From contig PWPN01000074.1 of NCBI GenBank assembly GCA_003557125.1, positions 1 through 8,599 of the forward strand: a stretch of DNA of 8,599 nucleotides. The letters run 5' to 3'. Origin of the DNA: Phycisphaerae bacterium (GTDB taxonomy: Bacteria; Planctomycetota; Phycisphaerae; UBA1845; PWPN01). The notes below the pieces were generated by a model. That model made no database searches, was not told where the DNA came from, and saw only the letters and a program-made list of their open reading frames with translations. Positions 1 to 6,264 of the stretch are shown piece after piece; the first letter of the stretch is position 1; every line of letters begins with the position of its first letter. A program made the translations under genes and the position numbers.

Positions 1-938
1 AAATTGCACAACATGGTCCCGTCAAGTGAGATATGCTTGTCCTGCATATAACGGGCATTGCCGAAGCAGTGCAAAAAACAATCGAACCGGGACTCCTTGC
101 CTTCCGGATGTTCCCAGCCCAACTGCTCTTTCAAGACGGCTACTTCTTCATTCACGTCCCAATCAATATAATCATAGAACCGAACAATTGTCGGCCTATT
201 CGACACCTTATTCAATCCTTTGTACCCACCTTTCAACGGCGCCCCCATCAACCACCGGCCATAAAGCTTGAGGGCACGGTACCAGGGAATGTATAAAATG
301 AGTTTTGAAAATTGAACAGGCCCCAAGTAAAGCTGCTTCGCACGTACAAACTTTCTCCGAAACCTTGTCCACCTGGTGCTCTTCCCACCCAGGTCGGACA
401 GTTCATATTGCTTAGCAGACTCAGCCGTGCTGCTACCCCATAAGAGCCACGGCACCTTATATCGTAGTGCGATTTCCAACACCGTAGCCCGATGATAAAG
501 ACCGCAATCCGCACATAACCTGAGATACGATCCACACAATTCCGACATCCGGAGGGATTGTCGAATAACTCTTTTATGGATTCCTCTAGGCGACTCTTTG
601 ATGACAAGAGGCACCTGTAGTTTTTCACACGCACGTTTCATATTGCGAATAGCGACTTCATGTACAAAGCCGTTGTCATAGCTGACCGCAATAGCCCTGA
701 GCCCAAGCTTCTTTACCGTATAGTACAATACGTATACGCTGTCCTTCCCCCCACTCAGCGGAACAACGCAATCATAAGGGCCGTCCGCCGTCTTCGTTTT
801 CAATAAAGCGACCAACGCATCTGGATTGTTCGCCCTTTGAGCAGGTTGATAGGATTGACAAAAATTGCATCTGCCCTCCGCGTCGAAGACGACACCCGGA
901 TAAGTCGACGGAATGATGCATGTGGTGCAGCGGTCCAT
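1..938 (-). CDS. N-acetyl sugar amidotransferase, WbpG-like (3' end cut by the window edge)
   Basis: Translating the minus strand from the ATG at 938 gives 312 codons with no stop before the window edge. The protein begins MDRCTTCIIPSTYPG. CxxC pairs at residues 4-7 and 24-27 form an N-terminal zinc-ribbon-like motif. A PP-loop, SGGKDS, lies at 62-67, the ATP-pyrophosphatase signature that adenylates a substrate before amidation. A third cysteine group is C135, C142 and C145. This order matches the N-acetyl sugar amidotransferase family (WbpG/PseA type). In known systems these enzymes use ammonia from a HisH-like glutaminase, passed through a HisF-like partner, to convert a sugar N-acetyl or carboxyl group to an amidine or amide for O-antigen or flagellin glycans. 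No HisH/HisF partner is visible here. The family is usually somewhat longer, so some C-terminal residues are probably missing. The start at 938 is chosen over an in-frame ATG at 974 because GGGGAGG sits about 6 bases upstream. GC is low: 28 of 60 bases at 181-240, against 45 of 60 at 4681-4740 in ppdK. The family call is firm; the exact sugar is unknown. Confidence 0.87.
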   Translation of the reverse strand, partial: MDRCTTCIIPSTYPGVVFDAEGRCNFCQSYQPAQRANNPDALVALLKTKTADGPYDCVVPLSGGKDSVYVLYYTVKKLGLRAIAVSYDNGFVHEVAIRNMKRACEKLQVPLVIKESPRGIHKRVIRQSLRMSELCGSYLRLCADCGLYHRATVLEIALRYKVPWLLWGSSTAESAKQYELSDLGGKSTRWTRFRRKFVRAKQLYLGPVQFSKLILYIPWYRALKLYGRWLMGAPLKGGYKGLNKVSNRPTIVRFYDYIDWDVNEEVAVLKEQLGWEHPEGKESRFDCFLHCFGNARYMQDKHISLDGTMLCN

Positions 939-951
939 CTCTCTCCTCCCC
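939..951 (-). promoter_or_regulatory. Shine-Dalgarno site of the sugar amidotransferase
   Basis: On the minus strand the bases just before the ATG at 938 read AGAGGGGAGGAGAGAG. This contains GGAGG at normal distance. The upstream in-frame ATG at 974 has no comparable site, so this decides the start. Confidence 0.7.
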
Positions 952-1054
952 TCTTGAACTGGCGGCCCTTCCATTCACTGGGAAATGATCGGGCATAATA
1001 TCGACTGCATGGTTCCTGCATCCGACGAGACACTAAAAATTGCGCTTAGATTTT

Positions 1055-1083
1055 ATTATCGTATTTCAAAACCTCTTTTGCAA
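1055..1083 (-). promoter_or_regulatory. Sigma70-like promoter for the sugar amidotransferase
   Basis: On the minus strand a -35 box TTGCAA (1078-1083) and a -10 box GATAAT (1055-1060) are separated by exactly 17 bases. They lie in an AT-rich patch within GC-rich sequence. Transcription would start near 1048 and leave a leader of about 110 nt before the ATG at 938. The -10 matches consensus at 5 of 6 positions and the -35 at 4 of 6. It suggests that the gene is transcribed independently of the zinc-ribbon gene upstream. Confidence 0.5.
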
Positions 1084-1236
1084 GGGTCGTTTTGTAAATA
1101 AATTCTGTCCGCCCCTGAGTGCTGACGAATGGTTGCATGGGAGAAAATCGCACCGATCAGGTTCCCTTCGAGACCATAAGTCTTTTGCCAGAGAGGCATT
1201 CACTCGCGTGGGTGGCCAGGCCTCTACTTCGCCGGC

Positions 1237-1632
1237 TTAACGCAAGAACCGCCGTACCATTAAACCTGCCTGTTGAGCGGTGCTCACCGGCGGGCTCTTC
1301 CTGACAGGGCCTGCCGTATGACCGCACCGGGGACACGCGCCTTTGACGTTGTGGGTCAGTTCATAGCCGCATCTTCCGCACAAAGGGCCCGCAACGCGCT
1401 TCTTGCGAGGATGCAGCCAATGCCGAAAAGCAACGGCTGTCCACAGCCCGAACGGCAACATCAGATGCGCGGAGGGAAGTCCGCTGCCCTCGGTAACGGC
1501 GGCGACCCATGCCCCCATCAGGAACACCCCGGCGAAGAGGAGCGAAACCCATCGGACGGTTGAAGACGTCTCGATGCGCCACAGCCAGAATGGCAACATC
1601 AGCATGGACGCATACACGATTAATTTGATCAT
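1237..1632 (-). CDS. Small membrane protein with C-terminal zinc ribbon, unknown function
   Basis: This is a 131-residue protein from the ATG at 1632. It has two or three hydrophobic segments (about residues 2-18, 28-46 and 56-72). A basic linker with HPRKKR follows, then a four-cysteine zinc ribbon: CGRC at 85-88 and CPRC at 100-103, with GYEL between them. The C-x2-C-G-Y-x-L...C-P-x-C-G pattern is one I associate with many small membrane proteins of Planctomycetota, often of unknown function. The ribbon is probably on the cytoplasmic side, judging by the basic residues before it. A TTG start at 1668, 12 codons upstream, is possible, but its GAGGGG sequence lies about 12 bases away, which is far. 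The ATG has only a weak GGGA. The stop is TAA at 1237-1239. The amidotransferase downstream has its own promoter, so a functional link is not implied. I cannot assign a function. Confidence 0.72.
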   Translation of the reverse strand: MIKLIVYASMLMLPFWLWRIETSSTVRWVSLLFAGVFLMGAWVAAVTEGSGLPSAHLMLPFGLWTAVAFRHWLHPRKKRVAGPLCGRCGYELTHNVKGACPRCGHTAGPVRKSPPVSTAQQAGLMVRRFLR

Positions 1633-1920
1633 CGGTGTGTCCCGTTCGATCAGACGGTGCGCGGGCAAAGGGCAGCTTCACCCCTCATCCTATTCGGACG
1701 TCTCCACGTGGCATTCTCGTATCCGGCATCATTGCTGATTCAGCCGCCCTTCACGCAAGGTATTTCCCCACAGGTATCCTACCACCGATCTCGATTACGT
1801 AAATGACCTCGCTCATGTCTGTTCCGTTGGTCGGGCGCCATACCCCTGCCTAAAATTTTACCAAAATGAGGCGAAAGCCTGAATCATCGTGAAGGCGCAG
1901 CACGAAAGGCCGTGTTCACC
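1633..1920. other. Divergent intergenic region between zinc-ribbon gene and sodA
   Basis: About 290 bases separate the divergent starts. The region contains a perfect 8-base palindrome TTACGTAA (1795-1802) and a candidate sodA promoter with a 10-base palindrome at its -10 (1827-1856). Both could be regulatory, but neither matches an operator I can name. I could not identify a convincing minus-strand promoter for the zinc-ribbon gene. Confidence 0.4.
1827..1856 (+). promoter_or_regulatory. Candidate sodA promoter
   Basis: TTGGTC (1827-1832) and TAAAAT (1851-1856) are 18 bases apart. The -10 matches consensus at 5 of 6 positions, the -35 only at 3 of 6. The -10 lies inside the perfect palindrome TAAAATTTTA (1851-1860), which could be a repressor site or chance AT-richness. 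It would give a leader of about 55 nt before the ATG at 1921. Confidence 0.35.
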
Positions 1921-2769
1921 ATGGAAAACCAGCTACAACCACACGGACGGCGTCATTTTTTAGCCAATACGGGCCGAATGGCAGTGGCTGCCATTCTGGC
2001 TCGAGCCGGCGGTTTGTCGGCAGGCGAGGGAATCGGGCCGGGACAGCCGACGCGATTCGCAGCGAGATCACGCGAAACTGACGATCCGGACGCAAACAAA
2101 GGAGATTCTGAAATGGCTCATCAGCTACCAGACCTGCCGTACGACTTCAATGCGCTGGAACCCTACATCGACGAGCAGACGATGCGGGTCCATCACGGCA
2201 AGCATCATGCAGCCTATGTGAAAAACCTCAACGATGCCCTGGAAAAACATCCCGAGTTGGCCTCGAAAACGATCGAGGAGTTGATGGCCGGGGTATCCAA
2301 CGTGCCGTCCGATATCCAGACCATTGTCCGCAACCACGGCGGCGGGCACTACAACCATGCTCTTTTCTGGCCGAGCCTCGCCCCCAAAGGCCAAGGCGGC
2401 AAAATCGGGAATGAATTGAACGATGCCTTCGATCGTGAGCTTGGCGGATTCGGCAGGTTCGAAGAAAAGTTTACCAAGGCGGCGACCGGCGTGTTCGGTT
2501 CGGGCTGGGCATGGCTGTGCCTGAATTCGGAAGGATCGCTGTGCGTCTGCGCAACCGCCAATCAGGACAACCCGCTCATGAAGGGCATCGTCGAGCGAAC
2601 GGGCACGCCGCTGCTGGGCCTGGACGTGTGGGAGCATGCGTACTATCTGAAATACCAGAACCGTCGGCCCGAATACATCGATGCCTGGTGGAACATCATC
2701 AACTGGAAGGTCGTCAGCGAACGGTATGTCAAGGCGCGCGAAGCGCTCCAAGTGTCGGCAGGACACTGA
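1921..2769 (+). CDS. sodA: Superoxide dismutase, Mn type, with Tat-like N-terminal leader
   Basis: This enzyme converts superoxide to oxygen and hydrogen peroxide. The catalytic domain begins at the internal ATG at 2113 (MAHQLPDLPYDFNALEP) and runs 218 residues, close to the usual size of about 205. Numbered from that Met, the metal ligands are His27 (VHHGKHH), His82 (GGHYNHALFW), Asp171 and His175 (LDVWEHAYY). Tyr35 is the second-shell residue. Gly before HYNH and Gln151 in TANQDNPL point to manganese rather than iron, although cambialistic use is possible. The frame stays open for 64 codons upstream of this domain, from the ATG at 1921 (or GTG at 1912). That extension holds GRRHFLANTG, a twin-arginine-like motif, then a short hydrophobic run (MAVAAILA) and GLSA. 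Tat export would suit an enzyme that loads its metal while folding in the cytoplasm. The Arg inside the hydrophobic stretch makes the signal imperfect. The internal ATG has a strong AAAGGAG site, so the true start is ambiguous, or both are used. It is followed by a 468-base gap, so no operon with ppdK is evident. Confidence 0.93.
   Translation: MENQLQPHGRRHFLANTGRMAVAAILARAGGLSAGEGIGPGQPTRFAARSRETDDPDANKGDSEMAHQLPDLPYDFNALEPYIDEQTMRVHHGKHHAAYVKNLNDALEKHPELASKTIEELMAGVSNVPSDIQTIVRNHGGGHYNHALFWPSLAPKGQGGKIGNELNDAFDRELGGFGRFEEKFTKAATGVFGSGWAWLCLNSEGSLCVCATANQDNPLMKGIVERTGTPLLGLDVWEHAYYLKYQNRRPEYIDAWWNIINWKVVSERYVKAREALQVSAGH
2098..2115 (+). promoter_or_regulatory. Internal ribosome binding site and start of the leaderless SOD form
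   Basis: AAAGGAG (2098-2104) lies 8 bases before the in-frame ATG at 2113, where family members without a signal peptide start. This is the best Shine-Dalgarno site around the gene. The upstream ATG at 1921 has only AAGG about 11 bases away. It supports initiation at 2113, alone or in addition to the longer form. Confidence 0.6.
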
Positions 2770-2863
2770 GGGCCGAGCCTTCAGGGCGAGCCCGGTGCCC
2801 ACCCTGTGAAGTAGGTATTGACTCTTAAGGCAGCCTGTTGCGGGTTTATTCCTTACCGCCTGA

Positions 2864-2899
2864 CTGCCACATCCTGCTGGCCATACGATGAGGTGGCAG
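2864..2899. repeat. Inverted repeat after sodA
   Basis: CTGCCAC (2864-2870) and GTGGCAG (2893-2899) form a perfect 7-base inverted repeat with a 22-base loop. ATC and GAT just inside could add three more pairs across a bulge. There is no U-tract after it. It may be part of the 3' end of the sodA transcript. Confidence 0.3.
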
Positions 2900-2923
2900 C
2901 AAGGGATACATAAAGCACCGCAT

Positions 2924-2971
2924 GAGGGGCGATTCGCGGCTGCCGGACCGGCGGCTGGCGGATCGCCTCTC
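2924..2971 (+). terminator. Long GC-rich hairpin between sodA and ppdK, terminator-like
   Basis: An outer 10-base-pair stem (2924-2933 with 2962-2971, one G-U pair) encloses an inner GC-rich stem (2939-2946 with 2948-2955, of which about six pairs can form around a GGACC loop). The sequence after it, CTGCCTTTCCCTCC, is pyrimidine-rich but not a true U-tract. It lies about 155 nt after the sodA stop and before the ppdK promoter. That position suits a terminator or a transcript-stabilising 3' structure. A structured RNA of another kind cannot be excluded. Confidence 0.4.
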
Positions 2972-3039
2972 CTGCCTTTCCCTCCGTCCCGAGCCTTGCC
3001 GTTGGCTGATAAAACGTATCGTGGCTCCTCCCGCGGGAT

Positions 3040-3066
3040 TTGACAGACGCGCGGGGGAGGTCTAAT
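3040..3066 (+). promoter_or_regulatory. Candidate ppdK promoter
   Basis: A perfect TTGACA (3040-3045) is followed by TCTAAT (3061-3066, 5 of 6) at a short 15-base spacing. Alternatively the -10 is TAATGT (3063-3068, 3 of 6) at 17 bases. Sequences CCTCCCGCG (3027-3035) and CGCGGGGGAGG (3050-3060) form an imperfect inverted repeat around the -35 box and may mark an operator. The leader to the ATG at 3238 would be about 165 nt. Confidence 0.4.
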
Positions 3067-3237
3067 GTACGCATTACCGGTTTGCCGGTCGGGCGGTAAG
3101 ACCGTGTCGGCCGAGCAGGTCAGCCGAACTTCATGGGAAGGCGGCTGTTGACAACCGCGGAACGACTCGTTTTTCCCCGTGAACATTTTAACGAGGCGAG
3201 TTTCACAAAAGGGCCAGGCCCAGGAGAAGAGAATCCG

Positions 3238-6129
3238 ATGGCAAAGGCGACGAAATGGGTGTACTTTTTTGGATTCGGCAAGGCGGAAGGAAAAGCCCAT
3301 CAGAAGATGCTGCTCGGCGGAAAAGGAGCAGGCCTCGCTGAGATGACCAACATCGGCCTGCCCGTGCCGGCCGGCTTCACGATCACGACCGAGGCATGCG
3401 ATGCCTTCTACCGTTCGGGCAGTCATTGGCCGACCGGTCTCGACAAGCAGATCCGGGAAGCGATCAGCAAACTCGAAAAGAAGTCGCGCAAGAAATTCGG
3501 CGACGACAAGAACCCCCTCCTGCTGTCCGTCCGCTCGGGTGCTGCCTCGTCGATGCCCGGCATGATGGAGACCGTCCTCAACCTCGGGTTGACCGATGTC
3601 TCGACCGAGGCGCTGGCCCGCAAGACGAACAACCCCCGCTTCGCTTACGACAGCTACCGCCGCTTCATTCAGATGTACTCGACCGTCGTGTGCGGGATGC
3701 ACAAGGACGTCCTCGAAAGCAAACTCCACGCGCTCAAGGAGCGCCTCGGCTTGCGGCTGGACGTCGAGATCCCGGCCGAGGAGCTGAAAAGGCTCTGTGC
3801 CGAGTTCAAGGAGTTTTTTGAGCAGGACCAGGGATTCCCCTTCCCGGAGAATGCCTACGAGCAGCTCAAAGGCGCGATCAACGCCGTCTTCAACAGCTGG
3901 AACGCCCCCAAGGCCGTCACTTATCGCCGCGTCGAGAAAATCACGGGGCTGATCGGCACGGCCGTCAACGTCCAGCAGATGGTTTTCGGCAACATGGGCG
4001 ACGACTCGGGCTCGGGCGTGTGCTTCACGCGGAACCCCAGCGACGGCTCGAACGAGTACTACGGCGAGGTCCTGTTCAACGCCCAGGGCGAGGACGTCGT
4101 GGCCGGCATCCGCAACCCGCTTCACCTCGACGAGCTGAAGCGACTCATGCCCGACATCTACGACCAGCTCCTGGCGGTGCGGGCGATCCTCGAGACCCAC
4201 TACAAGGACATGCAGGACCTCGAGTTCACCATCGAGCAGGGCACGCTCTACATGCTCCAGACGCGTAACGGCAAGCGCTCGCCGCGCGCCGTCTTCAAGA
4301 TCGCCTATGACCAGGCGACCCTGCCGATGCTCACCAAGAAAGAGGCGGCACGCCTTGTCGCCAAGCGTTACCTGCCTCTCCGCTACAGTGCCGTCGTCAC
4401 CAAGCCCGTCCTGACCAAGGAAGAGGCCATCGAGCGCGTCAACGCCAAGGATATCGAGCGTCTCTTCTACCCCGAAATCGATACGGAAGCGCTCGACGAG
4501 GCCCATGGCGAGGGCGTGGAGAGGTTTCTGAACGATCATCGGCTGGGTATGGGCATCAATGCGGTCCCCGGTGCGGCTGTGGGCCGTGCCGTCTTCGACG
4601 CCGAGCGGGCCGAAGAGCGGGCCGCCGCAGGGGACAAGGTGGTGCTCATCCGCCGCGAAACGAGCCCGGACGACGTCGGCGGCATGTCGGTCGCCCAGGG
4701 CATCCTCACGGCCACGGGCGGCAAGACCTCGCACGCGGCCGTCGTGGCCCGTGGCTGGGGCAAATGCTGCATCGTCGGGTGCGAGGCGCTCGACATCAAC
4801 GAGCAAAGCCACCAGATGAAGGTCAACGGCCAGATCATCAAGGAAGGCGACTACGTGTCGCTGGACGGCAGCGACGGCAGCGTTTACCTGGCAGAGCTGC
4901 CGCTGACGCTCCCGGAACTTCCCAATGAGTACTACAAGATCATGAAGTGGGTCGACGAGGTCCGCACGCTCGGCGTTCGCACCAATGCCGACACCCCCGC
5001 CGACGCAGCCAAGGCCATCGAAATGGGTGCCGAGGGCATCGGCCTGTGCCGGACGGAGCACATGTTCTTCGAGACCGAAGCGCGACGCCTGGCTATCCAG
5101 GAGATGATCGTCGCCGACCGCGAGGAGACTCGTCGCAAGGCGCTCGACAAACTTCTGCCCTACCAGCGCGACGATTTCTTCGGCATTTTCGAGGCGATGA
5201 ACGGGCGACCCGTCACGATTCGCCTGGTCGACCCGCCGCTGCACGAGTTCCTGCCCAAGACGCCCGAGCAGGTCCAGCGTCTCTCGCAGGCGACGGGCGT
5301 CTCGAAAGAAGCCATCGAGCATCGCTCCGAGCAGCTTCATGAGGCCAACCCCATGCTGGGGCACCGCGGCTGCCGCCTGGCGATCACCTACCCCGAGATT
5401 CTCGAGATGCAGGTGCGGGCGATCCTGGAAGCGGCCGTCGCCGTCCGCGCCAAAGGCAAAAAGGTCAAGCCTGAAATCATGATTCCGCTCGTCATGGATC
5501 CCAAGGAGTTGAGAATCCTCGAGCAGAAAACGCGCGAGGTGGCCGACTCGATCCTGAAGGAAGCCGGCGTCAAGATCCCGTACCTCGTCGGCACGATGAT
5601 CGAGATTCCGCGGGCGGCCCTGTTGGCCGACCGGATCGCAGAGGCAGCCGATTTCTTCAGCTTCGGCACGAACGACCTGACGCAGACGGCGATGGGCCTT
5701 TCGCGCGACGACGCGGGCCGATTCCTGCCGGACTACGTCGATGCCGATAAAGCGGGAATCTTCCCCGACGACCCCTTCCAGGCGCTTGACCAGACAGGCG
5801 TCGGGCTCCTCGTGGAAATGGGTATCGCCAAGGGCCGACAAGCCCGACCGGGGCTCAAGATCGGCATCTGCGGCGAGCACGGCGGCGATCCGGATTCGGT
5901 CGTCTATTGCCACCAGGTCGGGATGGATTATGTGAGCTGCTCGCCCTATCGCGTGCCGATCGCCCGTCTGGCAGCCGCCAAGGCGGTTATGGCTGAGGGC
6001 GGCCCGAAGAAACCGTCGGCAGCCAAAAAGGTCGCGGGCAAAGCCCGGAGTGCGGCCAAAAAAGCTTCAAAGGCGGTCAAGAAAAGCACGACGTCGACCA
6101 AGAAGAAAGCTCGCACGAAAAAGCGATGA
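3238..6129 (+). CDS. ppdK: Pyruvate, phosphate dikinase with Lys/Ala-rich C-terminal tail
   Basis: This cytoplasmic enzyme interconverts pyruvate, ATP and phosphate with PEP, AMP and pyrophosphate. It can feed gluconeogenesis or run a pyrophosphate-based glycolysis. The protein is 963 residues from the ATG at 3238. The N-terminal ATP-grasp part shows GGKGAG at 27-32, RSGAASSMPGMMET at 99-112 and FTRNPSDGS at about 263-271. The swivelling phosphohistidine domain has TGGKTSHAAVVAR with catalytic His499. The C-terminal PEP/pyruvate barrel has LCRTEHMFF (about 603-611), MLGHRGCRLA (706-715), SFGTNDLTQT (808-817) and GICGEHGGDP with catalytic Cys878. All key residues are present. The enzyme proper ends near residue 915. 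A tail of about 47 residues follows, with 15 Lys and 3 Arg among its last 45, rich in AAKK/SKK repeats, unlike standard PPDK (about 870-900 residues). The start at 3238 is chosen because the family begins there and AGGAG lies 11 bases upstream. An in-frame ATG at 3133 would add 35 unconserved residues and has no ribosome binding site. Confidence 0.96.
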   Translation: MAKATKWVYFFGFGKAEGKAHQKMLLGGKGAGLAEMTNIGLPVPAGFTITTEACDAFYRSGSHWPTGLDKQIREAISKLEKKSRKKFGDDKNPLLLSVRSGAASSMPGMMETVLNLGLTDVSTEALARKTNNPRFAYDSYRRFIQMYSTVVCGMHKDVLESKLHALKERLGLRLDVEIPAEELKRLCAEFKEFFEQDQGFPFPENAYEQLKGAINAVFNSWNAPKAVTYRRVEKITGLIGTAVNVQQMVFGNMGDDSGSGVCFTRNPSDGSNEYYGEVLFNAQGEDVVAGIRNPLHLDELKRLMPDIYDQLLAVRAILETHYKDMQDLEFTIEQGTLYMLQTRNGKRSPRAVFKIAYDQATLPMLTKKEAARLVAKRYLPLRYSAVVTKPVLTKEEAIERVNAKDIERLFYPEIDTEALDEAHGEGVERFLNDHRLGMGINAVPGAAVGRAVFDAERAEERAAAGDKVVLIRRETSPDDVGGMSVAQGILTATGGKTSHAAVVARGWGKCCIVGCEALDINEQSHQMKVNGQIIKEGDYVSLDGSDGSVYLAELPLTLPELPNEYYKIMKWVDEVRTLGVRTNADTPADAAKAIEMGAEGIGLCRTEHMFFETEARRLAIQEMIVADREETRRKALDKLLPYQRDDFFGIFEAMNGRPVTIRLVDPPLHEFLPKTPEQVQRLSQATGVSKEAIEHRSEQLHEANPMLGHRGCRLAITYPEILEMQVRAILEAAVAVRAKGKKVKPEIMIPLVMDPKELRILEQKTREVADSILKEAGVKIPYLVGTMIEIPRAALLADRIAEAADFFSFGTNDLTQTAMGLSRDDAGRFLPDYVDADKAGIFPDDPFQALDQTGVGLLVEMGIAKGRQARPGLKIGICGEHGGDPDSVVYCHQVGMDYVSCSPYRVPIARLAAAKAVMAEGGPKKPSAAKKVAGKARSAAKKASKAVKKSTTSTKKKARTKKR

Positions 6130-6158
6130 TCACGTCTTTCCGGGAAAGGATTGACGTC

Positions 6159-6178
6159 TCATAACGCGTCATAACGCG
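6159..6178. repeat. Tandem 10-base repeat after ppdK
   Basis: TCATAACGCG occurs twice, directly abutting (6159-6168 and 6169-6178), 29 bases after the ppdK stop. It follows TTGACG (6151-6156). One helical turn per unit would place two proteins on the same face of the DNA, but there is no -10 box at the right distance. The role is unknown. Confidence 0.4.
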
Positions 6179-6189
6179 ACAGGAGATAC

Positions 6190-6227
6190 GAGGGGTGTCA
6201 CGGACCGAATGGGCTGTGGCACCCCTC
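6190..6227 (+). terminator. Strong hairpin after ppdK, terminator or leader element
   Basis: GAGGGGTGTCAC (6190-6201) pairs with GTGGCACCCCTC (6216-6227) over 12 base pairs with a single wobble, around a 14-base loop. It lies 60 nt after the ppdK stop. The sequence behind it (TGGTTATCATGTTATC) is only moderately U-rich. It is the best candidate for the end of the ppdK transcript, but its loop also has a distant perfect complement, so it may belong to the rpsA leader. Confidence 0.5.
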
Positions 6228-6242
6228 TGGTTATCATGTTAT

Positions 6243-6264
6243 CGGGGCTTCCTGCGGAACCCCG
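6243..6264 (+). repeat. Second hairpin in the ppdK-rpsA gap
   Basis: CGGGG-C-TTCC (6243-6252) pairs with GGAACCCCG (6256-6264): 9 base pairs, one bulged C and a TGC loop. It lies 15 bases after the preceding hairpin and lacks a U-tract. The pair of hairpins could act together in termination or RNA stability. Confidence 0.35.

Larger units (their letters stand above)
939..1236. other. Intergenic region between two minus-strand genes
   Basis: This 298-base stretch holds the promoter at 1055-1083 and the leader of the amidotransferase. I see no supported gene. The short open frames here are out of frame with both neighbours and resemble no family I recognise. A weak AGAGGC/GCCTCT inverted repeat near 1193-1226 could be part of the 3' end of the zinc-ribbon transcript, but it has no U-tract. 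Confidence 0.5.
2770..3237. other. Intergenic region sodA to ppdK
   Basis: This 468-base gap holds the inverted repeat at 2864-2899, the long hairpin at 2924-2971 and the candidate ppdK promoter at 3040-3066. A small ACCGG-TTTG-CCGGT hairpin lies at 3076-3089. A second TTGACA occurs at 3148-3153 without a good -10 box. I see no gene here. The ppdK frame is open back to an ATG at 3133, but without a ribosome binding site. Confidence 0.45.

Noticed and set aside
248..634. A 128-residue minus-strand frame inside the amidotransferase gene
   Set aside because: It is in another frame of the same strand. The overlapping frame from 938 encodes the full family signature without interruption.
772..1033. 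Minus-strand frames starting at 996 and 1033 across the amidotransferase start
   Set aside because: They are out of frame with the CxxC and PP-loop motifs and have no family resemblance.
2853..3074. A 73-residue minus-strand frame in the sodA-ppdK gap
   Set aside because: It has no clear ribosome binding site or recognisable motif, and it overlaps the hairpins and the ppdK promoter.
3133..3237. N-terminal extension of PPDK from the ATG at 3133
   Set aside because: There is no ribosome binding site before 3133, the added 35 residues resemble nothing in the family, and the start at 3238 matches the conserved N-terminus.
2125..5913. A 1262-residue antisense open frame spanning sodA and most of ppdK
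   Set aside because: It lies opposite two well-identified genes with all their catalytic motifs, runs through the intergenic gap, and its His/Asp/Arg/Leu-rich text matches no family. GC-rich codon use on the plus strand suppresses stops in this antisense frame.
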